DNA from: Enterococcus saigonensis
Lineage (GTDB): Bacteria; Bacillota; Bacilli; Lactobacillales; Enterococcaceae
Length of the DNA stretch: 64,000 bases
Direction: 5' to 3'
Assembly (NCBI RefSeq): GCF_011397115.1
Contig: NZ_AP022822.1
Span: forward strand, 1,037,001 to 1,101,000
Shown here: positions 40,019 to 48,269 of the stretch, in pieces
Layout of the letters: the number at the start of each line of letters is the position of its first letter
Numbering within the stretch: position 1 is the first letter of the stretch
Translations under genes and position numbers: made by a program
Notes under the pieces: generated by a model
The model's database searches: none
The model's input: the letters and a program-made list of their open reading frames with translations, nothing else
Told to the model about the DNA's origin: nothing

Positions 40019-41074
40019 TTGGAAAATAATATTAAAGTAAGAAGCACTCTTGTTACAAAAGAGTATGATTTGTACAAAAAAAAATCTGATAAAGTAAAAG
40101 CACTATTTAAATTTTATCATCGTAATGTCCCACGTTTTTGGGCATTAAAAGGGGTCAGTTTTGAAGTGAAAGCTGGCGAGTCAGTGGGGATAATCGGAAT
40201 AAATGGTTCTGGAAAGTCGACTTTATCCAATATTATTAGTGGAATTATTCCACCAACCTCAGGCACGATGGAAGTAAATGGCGATACATCTATTATTGCT
40301 ATTGGGGCGGGCTTAAAGCCACAATTAACAGGTATTGAAAATATTCGTTTAAAGGCTTTAATGACTGGACTCACTAATAAGGAAATTGATGCTAAAATGG
40401 ATGAAATTGTAGCTTTTGCTGATTTGGGAGATTTTGTCAATCAACCGGTAAAAAGTTATTCTAGTGGGATGAAATCACGGTTAGGTTTTGCGATTGCTGT
40501 TCATAATGATCCTGATATTTTAATTATTGATGAAGCTTTATCAGTAGGTGATGAAACTTTTTATCAAAAGTGTGTTGATAAAATAATGGAATTTAAAGAA
40601 CAAGGAAAGACTATTTTCTTTGTGAGTCATTCGTTGGCTCAAGTCGAAAAGCTTTGCGATAAAACGATTTGGATGCATTATGGAACATTAAGGATGTTTG
40701 ATGAAACTGAAAAAGTCATGAAAGAATATCAGGCGTTTATTGATTGGTTTAAAAAGCAACCTAAAGAAGATCAAAAAAGTTATCAAGATAAGTGCAAAGA
40801 AAACCAAAAAAGTTTTAATTTAGAAGAATTAAATAAGTTAGTTCCAAAAGATATGGAATTGAAAAAACAGAATTTGGATAATCATCAACTAGAAAGGAAC
40901 TTAAAAAGGATCCCTCTAGGAGACCGTATGTCTATACCTACAAAAATAATTTTACTTATTAGTTTCGTTTCACTTATATTTTTATCTTTAGTCTCATTTA
41001 GTGGGCATTCTGTCTCTTGGGCAGTAAAGCATCCATTAGAAATTTTAGCGCGCTATTTTCATTTTTTGAAATAA
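40019..41074 (+). CDS. tagH: TagH: teichoic acid export ABC transporter ATPase
   Basis: A 351-residue ATPase with Walker A GINGSGKSTLSN, signature SYSSGMKSRLGFAI, Walker B DILIIDEALSVGDETF and the H-loop FFVSHS. The N-terminal YDLYKKKSDKVKALF block is characteristic of TagH. After the ATPase domain come a charged linker and one C-terminal membrane helix (about residues 303-323) with a short outside tail. With TagG it exports wall teichoic acid polymer. The TTG start at 40019 is set by AAAGGA at 40005-40010; the ATG at 40010 lies within the ribosome binding site. Confidence 0.93.
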   Translation: MENNIKVRSTLVTKEYDLYKKKSDKVKALFKFYHRNVPRFWALKGVSFEVKAGESVGIIGINGSGKSTLSNIISGIIPPTSGTMEVNGDTSIIAIGAGLKPQLTGIENIRLKALMTGLTNKEIDAKMDEIVAFADLGDFVNQPVKSYSSGMKSRLGFAIAVHNDPDILIIDEALSVGDETFYQKCVDKIMEFKEQGKTIFFVSHSLAQVEKLCDKTIWMHYGTLRMFDETEKVMKEYQAFIDWFKKQPKEDQKSYQDKCKENQKSFNLEELNKLVPKDMELKKQNLDNHQLERNLKRIPLGDRMSIPTKIILLISFVSLIFLSLVSFSGHSVSWAVKHPLEILARYFHFLK

Positions 41075-41097
41075 GTGACAGGTAAAGGAAGATTTGA

Positions 41098-41907
41098 TTG
41101 AAAGAGATAGTAGAAGTAATTAAAGAGCAATTTCGCCACTTAGGTATGATTATTAGGATGTCTCGTTATGAAGATAAAGCTACGTATCAAAGTCATTATC
41201 TTGGTCTAGCATGGCAAATTTTGAATCCTGCAATTCAAGTAGCAATTTATTATCTAATCTTTGGTGTCGGAATTAGCGCTAATCGCAAAATAGATGGAGT
41301 TCCTTTTTTTGGTTGGATGTTAATTGGTATCACAGCATGGTTCTATATGAATTCGAGTGTTTTAGGCGCATCAAACTCTATTCATCGACAAGTCGGTATG
41401 GTTGCAAAGATGAAATTTCCGGTAAGTATTTTACCAACAGTTAACATTGTTAGTAATTTATCTTCATATTTTCCAATGTTAGCAATTGTGGTTGGAACAA
41501 TGTTCATTTTTAAGGTTTCTGTAACAGTTTATTGGCTACAATATTTGTATTATTTTATTTGCATGATAGCATTTTTATTTGCATTTGGACTTTTAAACGC
41601 AACAATAACTGTCTTAATACGAGATTATCACATTTTTCTTCAATCTGTATTACGATTGCTTTTTTATGTTTCTGGTCCTATTTGGGATATAAATAATAAA
41701 AACTTGCCTATACCACTAGTGAAGCTTTTAAAACTCAACCCCTTTTACTATATCATTGAAGGATTTCGCGATTCTTTCTTAAGTAGAGCTTGGTTTTGGG
41801 AGAAAACGACGTATGGGTTAATATTCTGGTTTACAACTTTGATTATTTTTATCCTAGGCAGTCATTTGCATATGAAATTTAGAGCACGTTTTGTCGACTA
41901 TATTTAA
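41098..41907 (+). CDS. tagG: TagG: teichoic acid export ABC transporter permease
   Basis: A 269-residue ABC-2 type permease with six predicted membrane helices. The start has the amphipathic lead typical of polysaccharide exporters (MSRYEDKATYQSHYLGLAW). It pairs with TagH, 23 bases upstream, to move undecaprenyl-linked polymer across the membrane. The TTG start follows AAAGGAAG. GFRDSFLSRAWFWE near the C-terminus is a conserved family block. Confidence 0.93.
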   Translation: MKEIVEVIKEQFRHLGMIIRMSRYEDKATYQSHYLGLAWQILNPAIQVAIYYLIFGVGISANRKIDGVPFFGWMLIGITAWFYMNSSVLGASNSIHRQVGMVAKMKFPVSILPTVNIVSNLSSYFPMLAIVVGTMFIFKVSVTVYWLQYLYYFICMIAFLFAFGLLNATITVLIRDYHIFLQSVLRLLFYVSGPIWDINNKNLPIPLVKLLKLNPFYYIIEGFRDSFLSRAWFWEKTTYGLIFWFTTLIIFILGSHLHMKFRARFVDYI

Positions 41908-42063
41908 TAAAAGGAGCGATCAGTTTTGGTCGCTTCTTTTCATTTATGTTGCAAAAGTATTAAGTTTGAGTAATAAATGTAAACATAGATTGCTGAAACA
42001 AAAGAAGTGTGGCAAAATTTATACGATATTCAACAAATGAAAAAGTTAACTAAGAGGTGTCCA

Positions 42064-43176
42064 ATGCGTTTATATCAAAAAATTATTTTGGGAATTGTAG
42101 GGCTCATTACTGTCGTGGTTTTAGGCGCTACTGCTTACGGCATCAAAATGTATCATGATGCTAATAGCTCTTTTAATGCGATTGTTGAAAAAATTGATCG
42201 GAAAAACAGTCGTCATGTTTCAAAAGCTAATATCGATAACACGGAACCATTTTCAATTTTATTAATGGGAATTGATACAGGGGCTTTAGGACGGACAGAG
42301 CAAGGGCGCTCTGATTCTATGATGGTAGTAACGGTTAATCCTGAAAAAAAACAATCCACAATTGTTAGTTTGGATCGAGATATCTATACTCAAATCGTCG
42401 GGTATGGCACGATGGATAAATTGAACCACGCCTATGCCTTTGGTGGTGTAGAAATGGCAATGGATTCAGTGGAGAATTTGTTAGATGTTCCGTTAGATCA
42501 CTATGTATCGATTAATATGCAAGGTTTAAGAGATTTAATTGATGCTGTTGGTGGTATAACGGTTGACAATAAAATTGATTTTACTTTGGAAGGGGTACAT
42601 GTTCCAAAAGGAAAAATTAAATTAAATGGTAAAACAGGATTAGCTTATGCGCGAATGCGCAAACAAGATCCTCAAGGGGACATTGGCCGGCAAAAACGAC
42701 AACGCGAAGTTATTACAAAAATCGTGAATAAAGTAATGAGCCTTGATAGTGTTGCAAATTACCAAAAGATTTTAAAAGCAGTTGAAAAAAATACGAAGAC
42801 AGACCTTTCTTGGGAAGATATGCTAGATATTGCGAATAACTATATTCCAGCCTTCAAAACGATTAAGCAAGATCAACTTGAAGGTGAAGGTCAAATGATT
42901 AATGGTATTTATTATCAAATGCTAGGGCTTAATCAAATTCTGGAAATGCAAAATAAATTAAAAACGGAATTGAATTTACCAACAAGTGAAACTTTGCCGA
43001 CAGGTGATGAGTATACAAGTGGTTATGCGCAGGGGCAATTTTATGATGATACTAACCAAACTGCAGAAGCAGATGGATCCGTACAAAATGTAACTGGTAC
43101 AGAAAATTACGATGGTAGCCAAGGTGAATCAGATACCGGTTACGATCAAAATTATGAAGAGCAAGCTGCTTATTAA
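42064..43176 (+). CDS. LytR-CpsA-Psr (LCP) family cell-wall polymer ligase
   Basis: A 370-residue protein with one N-terminal membrane helix (about residues 6-27) and an outside LCP domain. Conserved blocks: FSILLMGIDTGALGRTEQGRSDSMMVVTVNP, VSLDRDIYTQI, DKLNHAYAFGG, GLAYARMRKQDPQGDIGRQKRQ with the Arg residues that hold the lipid pyrophosphate, and a Gly/Asp/Glu/Tyr-rich tail. LCP enzymes move teichoic acid or capsule from undecaprenyl-PP onto peptidoglycan. It follows tagHG directly, matching that job. ATG 42064 follows AAGAGGTG. Confidence 0.92.
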   Translation: MRLYQKIILGIVGLITVVVLGATAYGIKMYHDANSSFNAIVEKIDRKNSRHVSKANIDNTEPFSILLMGIDTGALGRTEQGRSDSMMVVTVNPEKKQSTIVSLDRDIYTQIVGYGTMDKLNHAYAFGGVEMAMDSVENLLDVPLDHYVSINMQGLRDLIDAVGGITVDNKIDFTLEGVHVPKGKIKLNGKTGLAYARMRKQDPQGDIGRQKRQREVITKIVNKVMSLDSVANYQKILKAVEKNTKTDLSWEDMLDIANNYIPAFKTIKQDQLEGEGQMINGIYYQMLGLNQILEMQNKLKTELNLPTSETLPTGDEYTSGYAQGQFYDDTNQTAEADGSVQNVTGTENYDGSQGESDTGYDQNYEEQAAY

Positions 43177-43598
43177 TTGAATTTAATGGCTAGTTGTCAA
43201 ACAATGTTGATTCACAATACCAACATCAAAACGTATAGAGCTAGTAAAAGGTAATCCTAAAAAGGGTTGCCTTTTTTTATGTGTAAATAAGTTTAGTAGA
43301 TGAATAATGATGCTGTTACTTTACTGAAAGGGAATTATTCATAGTTACCCACAATTTTATAAAAAATAAAAACTTACTAAAAATAATGTTTCACAGTTTA
43401 TGAGAATTTTTTTGGTATAAAGTTTATAGTTTGCGCATTTTATTTAGATAAAATTAAAAATATAATTATTCTTGTGGAACAATTTAAAAATGCTTGAAAA
43501 ACAAACTTAAGGTTTTATTTATTTAAAGAATAAAACTGTATTATCAATAGTTTTTTGGTAAAATAAAACGGTACTGATGTTTTGGAAGGATTTGACTC
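43177..43598 (+). other. Intergenic region upstream of the class B PBP gene
   Basis: About 420 AT-rich bases. It holds the LCP gene terminator (43246-43279), then an inverted repeat ATGAATAAT / ATTATTCAT with a 24-base loop, and a long AT-rich stretch. No promoter close to consensus and no ORF with a ribosome binding site was recognised. Confidence 0.5.
43246..43279 (+). terminator. Terminator after the LCP gene
   Basis: AAAGGTAATCC pairs with GGGTTGCCTTT (one mismatch), followed by T residues. Confidence 0.75.
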
Positions 43599-45734
43599 AT
43601 GAAAGATCTTAAAAATAAATTAACAAGAGCTCACATTGAAAAAAAATTAAAAGATGGACGAGCACCTTCAACAAATGCTCCTCGTTCCCATGTTCCGTTT
43701 CGCTTGAATTTCCTTTTCTTTATTATTTTTGCATTGTTTATAGCCTTGATTGCTCAATTGGGCTACTTACAGATTGTTAATGGTGACAATATCTCAACGC
43801 AACTAAAAGCGTCTTCGACAATCAAGATTAAAGGAAGTACTCCGCGAGGAATGATTTATGATGCGACAGGTAAGCCTTTGGTGTCAAATAAAGCCAATCC
43901 TGCTATTACTTTTACGCGTGGAAATACAATGACAGCAGAGGACTTATTAAAAATTGCCAATCGTTTGAATGAATTAATTGATGTCCCAATCGAAAAAACA
44001 TTACAAGAGCGCGATTTAAAGGATTACTGGTTAGCAAATCCTGAAAATTTGAAAAAGGCGAATGGACGTTTAAGCGCTAGTGAAAAGCTGATCAGCGATC
44101 AAAGTAAACTTTATACTTTGTTAGTTGATAAAGTTTCAGATAAAGAAATTAAGTTTGATACAAAGCAAAAAAAAGCGGCAATGATTTTCAAGAAAATGAA
44201 TAGTGCGTCTGCATTAAACACGGTATACATTAAAAATCGTGACGTCACAGACGAAGAACTAGCTATTGTGGCAGAGCGGGCGAGTGAATTATCTGGTGTG
44301 GCTACGGGCACCGATTGGACGCGAGATTATGTCCAAAAAGGTTCCCTTCGTAGTATTCTTGGTAATGTTTCAACGGAAACGACAGGATTACCAGCAGAAG
44401 ATTTAGAAAAATATTTAGCAAAAGGCTATGCTCGAAATGACCGTGTTGGAACAAGCTTCTTAGAAAAGCAATACGAAGATGTGTTACAGGGAACTAAATC
44501 GCAATATGAAGTAATATTGGATCGACAAGGAAATATTTCCAGTCAAAAAGAAGTTTCGCCTGGGGCAAAAGGAGATAATTTGGTGTTATCGCTAAATGCA
44601 GAATTCCAAAAGCGGGTTGAGAATATCTTGAAAAAAAATTACCAAGGATTAATTGATGCGGGGAAAGCTGATTACTCACCAGGAGCCTATGCTGTTGCAA
44701 TGGATCCCAATACCGGTGGCGTCTTAGCGATGGCTGGTTTTTTACACAAGGAAAAAAGTGAAAATTTGGAAGAACATGCCCTTGGAACGGTACAGTCTGC
44801 TTTTGTACCAGGGTCAGTTGTTAAAGCAGGGACGCTAACTGCGGGGTGGCAAAATGGTGTCTTAGATGGTAATGAAGTTTTATATGATGAACCTATTAAA
44901 GTTAATGGTACTGAAATAAAAGCTTCCATCTACAATAAAGATGGAAGTGGTAGCCGTAATTTATCTGCCCGTAAAGCCTTAGAAATTTCATCAAATGCCT
45001 ACATGATGAAAGTAACGTTTAAATTACTGAATATGAATTATCAATATAATGTTTCAATGCCTTTAATTGATAAACAAGTGGGAGCCTATGATGCGTTGCG
45101 CAAAGCATTCTCAGAGTATGGGATGGGTATTAAAACAGGAATTGATATTCCAAATGAAGAAGTTGGTATTTCCACGAAAACGCGTTATCTGGATTCACAA
45201 AATAATGGTGGTAGTGTGTTAGATTTGTCCTTTGGTCAGTTTGATACGTACACGCCGATGCAGCTTGCGCAATATGCAGCAACTGTGGCAAATGGCGGGA
45301 AAAGGATTCAACCTCATTTAGTTAGTGGTATTTATGGCAACGATACTGACGGTGGGTTAGGAAATTTAAAAAAATCAATTCAGCCTAAAATTTTAAATAC
45401 TGTCAATCTTTCAAAGAATCAAATGGATATTATTCGAGGCGGCTTTTATGATGCTGTTCACGGCAATGACCCTTTTACGACGGCGACAGCCTTAGCCGGG
45501 GCAAAAATAACTGCCTCTGCGAAAACGGGTACTGCCGAAACGGCTGTATATAAAGATGGGAAAAAAGTTTCAGATACAATAAATAGTAATATTGTCGCTT
45601 ATGGTCCCTCTGACGATGCAAAAGTAGCAATTAGTGTTATGCTACCTAACTTAAAAAATGATGACGATCATGTTAATGTTACCATAGCAAAAGAAATCAT
45701 GGATGCGTATTACGATATTTATATGAAAAACTAA
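43599..45734 (+). CDS. Class B penicillin-binding protein (PBP2b-like transpeptidase)
   Basis: A 711-residue protein. A short cytoplasmic lead and one membrane helix (about residues 36-56) are followed by the PBP dimerisation domain (GSTPRGMIYDATGKPL) and a C-terminal transpeptidase domain. The active-site triad of motifs is present: S-V-V-K with Ser near residue 406, S-S-N in EISSNAYM, and K-T-G-T near residue 642. It crosslinks peptidoglycan during elongation or septation and is a beta-lactam target. Length and motifs fit enterococcal PBP2b (PbpC-like) rather than the low-affinity PBP5. A terminator follows. Confidence 0.92.
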   Translation: MKDLKNKLTRAHIEKKLKDGRAPSTNAPRSHVPFRLNFLFFIIFALFIALIAQLGYLQIVNGDNISTQLKASSTIKIKGSTPRGMIYDATGKPLVSNKANPAITFTRGNTMTAEDLLKIANRLNELIDVPIEKTLQERDLKDYWLANPENLKKANGRLSASEKLISDQSKLYTLLVDKVSDKEIKFDTKQKKAAMIFKKMNSASALNTVYIKNRDVTDEELAIVAERASELSGVATGTDWTRDYVQKGSLRSILGNVSTETTGLPAEDLEKYLAKGYARNDRVGTSFLEKQYEDVLQGTKSQYEVILDRQGNISSQKEVSPGAKGDNLVLSLNAEFQKRVENILKKNYQGLIDAGKADYSPGAYAVAMDPNTGGVLAMAGFLHKEKSENLEEHALGTVQSAFVPGSVVKAGTLTAGWQNGVLDGNEVLYDEPIKVNGTEIKASIYNKDGSGSRNLSARKALEISSNAYMMKVTFKLLNMNYQYNVSMPLIDKQVGAYDALRKAFSEYGMGIKTGIDIPNEEVGISTKTRYLDSQNNGGSVLDLSFGQFDTYTPMQLAQYAATVANGGKRIQPHLVSGIYGNDTDGGLGNLKKSIQPKILNTVNLSKNQMDIIRGGFYDAVHGNDPFTTATALAGAKITASAKTGTAETAVYKDGKKVSDTINSNIVAYGPSDDAKVAISVMLPNLKNDDDHVNVTIAKEIMDAYYDIYMKN

Positions 45735-45739
45735 AACTA

Positions 45740-45778
45740 GGAGGCGCGGCGAAAAATTGTCCGGCCTCTTATTTTTTA
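45740..45778 (+). terminator. Terminator after the PBP gene
   Basis: GAGGC(G)CGG pairs with CCGGCCTC with one bulge, followed by TTATTTTTT. Confidence 0.65.
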
Positions 45779-45857
45779 CATATGATCACGGTTATGACTT
45801 GTCAATACAACATCTTTGCGCTACTGTTAGAGGGACATTTTTTAAGGGAGTAAAAAT

Positions 45858-46139
45858 ATGAGTAAAGACTTTGAAACACAATTGAATTTATTACGAACAA
45901 AATATGGTAGTTTAACAATGGCAGAAAGACGGCATATTTTAGAAAAAATACGACGTAAAAATCTATTTAGTTATCGGAAATTAGAACGTTTAAAGCATGA
46001 ACTCTTACGGTTAGAAGCAAAAAGAGCGCAATTGGAACTTGAAGAAGATCCAGGCGAACTGATAGAAATCGAACAAAAAATCGTAGCGCGAAAAGAAATA
46101 TTTTTAAAGTTATTATGTGAATTTAAACAAAAGGAGTAA
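45858..46139 (+). CDS. Small charged, helical protein of unknown function
   Basis: A 93-residue protein, very rich in Lys, Arg, Glu and Leu. Almost all of it is predicted helix with heptad-like spacing (LERLKHELLRLEAKRAQLELEE), suggesting a coiled coil. It has no membrane helix or signal. It ends three bases before the Na+/H+ antiporter start, so the two share an mRNA and it may regulate or bind the antiporter; that is inference. I do not recognise the family. Confidence 0.65.
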   Translation: MSKDFETQLNLLRTKYGSLTMAERRHILEKIRRKNLFSYRKLERLKHELLRLEAKRAQLELEEDPGELIEIEQKIVARKEIFLKLLCEFKQKE

Positions 46140-46142
46140 GGC

Positions 46143-48182
46143 ATGGAATTAGTTGAATTAATTATTTTAATCGCATTGGCGATTACTTTTTCGAATATCT
46201 TTGCCAAGATTATTCCCACAATTCCGATCTTTTTTATCCAAATATTTCTTGGAATTCTAGTTGGTTTATCTAGTTATGGCCGTGCCTTAAATTTTAGACC
46301 GGAAATCTTTTTAGTGTTAATTATTGCACCTTTGTTGTTTCGTGAAGGAGAACATGCAGAGTTGCCGATAATCTTTAAAAACTTTGGGACAATCTTGTCT
46401 TTGGCATTTGGTGGTGTGTTGGTAACTTTGGTGGCAGTAGGATTAACGCTACACACTTTAATGCCGACAATTCCCCTGGCTGCGTGTATGGCTTTTGGGG
46501 CGGCATTAGGACCGACCGATGCAGTAGCAGTTACTTCGATTACCAAATCATTAAAAATTCCCGATCGCGTAATGCGAATATTAGAAGGTGAAGGACTTTT
46601 AAACGATGCATCTGGGGTTACGGCGTTTCAATTTGCGACAGTTGCACTTGTGACAGGGAGTTTTTCATTATGGCAAGGCTCTTTACGGTTGTTATTTGCT
46701 AGCGTTGGGGGTGCCTTGGTCGGCATAATCGTAGTCTGGGGTAAACGAAAGCTAATTCGATTAATTGAACAATTATCAGCACAGGATGTTACGGCGTATT
46801 TGTTAATTGAGTTGCTGCTTCCTTTTGTCGCCTATGTCTTTTCTGAAATTATCGGGGTGTCAGGAATCATTGCGGCAGTTGTAGCAGGTGTTATGCAGGC
46901 AACAGGACGGCAAAAAGTAACATTGTTTCAAGCGGAACTTACCAATGTTTCTACTGCTACTTGGAATACTATTGTCTTTACATTAAACGGACTCGTTTTT
47001 ATCTTCTTAGGAATTGAAATTTCCCAAGTTTTTTCACCAATATGGGAAAGTGAGGTATATGCTAATTGGTTACTGCTTTTGGTTATTGTTGCAGTTACAA
47101 TTATTTTATTTTTGATTCGTTTTATCTTTTTACTTCTTTTAAATCTTTTTAGTAGTAAAAAAGGGCACGTAAAATCATGGCAGGAAATTTTCCTTTTAAC
47201 ATTTGGGGGTGTAAAAGGAACAGTCAGCCTGGCGACAATTTTCATTTTGCCAACAACCCTTCATGGTGAAATCTTCCCACAGCGTAGCGTGTTATTATTT
47301 TTAACAGCAGGGGTCATTTTACTAAGTCTTATAATTAGTTTAATTGTTTTACCGCAATTAGCCGATGGCGAGGCTGAGGTACCAGTGGATGAAAAAGGCT
47401 TAGCTATTTTGGCAGAAGTAAAAAAGGAGCTGCGCATAGATCAAGAAGATACCGCTTTAACTAAAAATGAACAAATTGCATTAAAAGCTGTTATTCAAAG
47501 TTATGAAAATCGTATGTGGGATACGTATACTGCCGCCATGACAGAAAGTGAGCGTCAAGAAGTGCAAGAGATTCAAGCATTGATTATTGGAATTGAACGT
47601 GATGGTTTAGATGAAAGTTTTCGTCGCCACGAAATTGACGTCAATACGTATCGTTTTTATTCACGCTTTATTGCGAATTTTCAACACTCTGTTGGGCAAC
47701 AAATTTTGTCTTTTTTGGCATTCTGGCTATTAATTGTTCGGCGGATTATCCGTGTAATTTTGCATCCTAAATTATTTTTTGAAAGAAGGCAAAATGCACC
47801 AAACCAGATGCAACCCAATGACTTTAGTCAAATAAAAAAAGTTTATTTGCGCAATACAAAATTAATTAAGCAAAGTTTGGCCAGTTTGGATGGGGTTTAT
47901 GACGAAAAAATTATTGCACATTTTTTAGCGCAGCGGCAAAATATGGTGGGACGGTTACAATTAAATGATTTCATGGCTGCTGTCATGATTCGTCAAGATC
48001 CAGCTTATATTAAAGAAATGTTGAGAGGTTATTATTTAGAGCGCAAAGTCATTGATGCTTTTGAAACGGCAGGTACCATTACAACGTTTGCTGCTAATGA
48101 ATACCGGCGTAAAGTGAATTTACTGGAATCATATGTTATGAGTCAGACGGGTAATTTACCAAAAATTCCTTTTTTTAGATAA
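46143..48182 (+). CDS. Na+/H+ antiporter, CPA1/NhaP family
   Basis: A 679-residue cation-proton antiporter with about 12 membrane helices in the first 410 residues and a long cytoplasmic tail (about 415-679) rich in charged helices. Ion-site motifs are present: GPTDAVAVTSITKSL and EGLLNDASGVTAFQFA, with the paired Asp residues used in CPA1 exchangers, and GGVKGTVSLAT late in the membrane domain. It exports Na+ (or Li+) in exchange for H+, important for salt and alkaline tolerance. It is co-transcribed with the small helical protein upstream. Confidence 0.92.
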   Translation: MELVELIILIALAITFSNIFAKIIPTIPIFFIQIFLGILVGLSSYGRALNFRPEIFLVLIIAPLLFREGEHAELPIIFKNFGTILSLAFGGVLVTLVAVGLTLHTLMPTIPLAACMAFGAALGPTDAVAVTSITKSLKIPDRVMRILEGEGLLNDASGVTAFQFATVALVTGSFSLWQGSLRLLFASVGGALVGIIVVWGKRKLIRLIEQLSAQDVTAYLLIELLLPFVAYVFSEIIGVSGIIAAVVAGVMQATGRQKVTLFQAELTNVSTATWNTIVFTLNGLVFIFLGIEISQVFSPIWESEVYANWLLLLVIVAVTIILFLIRFIFLLLLNLFSSKKGHVKSWQEIFLLTFGGVKGTVSLATIFILPTTLHGEIFPQRSVLLFLTAGVILLSLIISLIVLPQLADGEAEVPVDEKGLAILAEVKKELRIDQEDTALTKNEQIALKAVIQSYENRMWDTYTAAMTESERQEVQEIQALIIGIERDGLDESFRRHEIDVNTYRFYSRFIANFQHSVGQQILSFLAFWLLIVRRIIRVILHPKLFFERRQNAPNQMQPNDFSQIKKVYLRNTKLIKQSLASLDGVYDEKIIAHFLAQRQNMVGRLQLNDFMAAVMIRQDPAYIKEMLRGYYLERKVIDAFETAGTITTFAANEYRRKVNLLESYVMSQTGNLPKIPFFR

Positions 48183-48193
48183 GTTGAAGATTA

Positions 48194-48228
48194 AACAGGT
48201 AGACAAAATGTCTACCTGTTTTTTTTTG
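48194..48228 (+). terminator. Terminator after the antiporter gene
   Basis: AACAGGTAGAC pairs with GTCTACCTGTT around AAAAT, followed by eight T residues. Confidence 0.9.
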
Positions 48229-48269
48229 ACAAATAATGGTACAATGTGTGAGACATTGGAGGGTGACAG

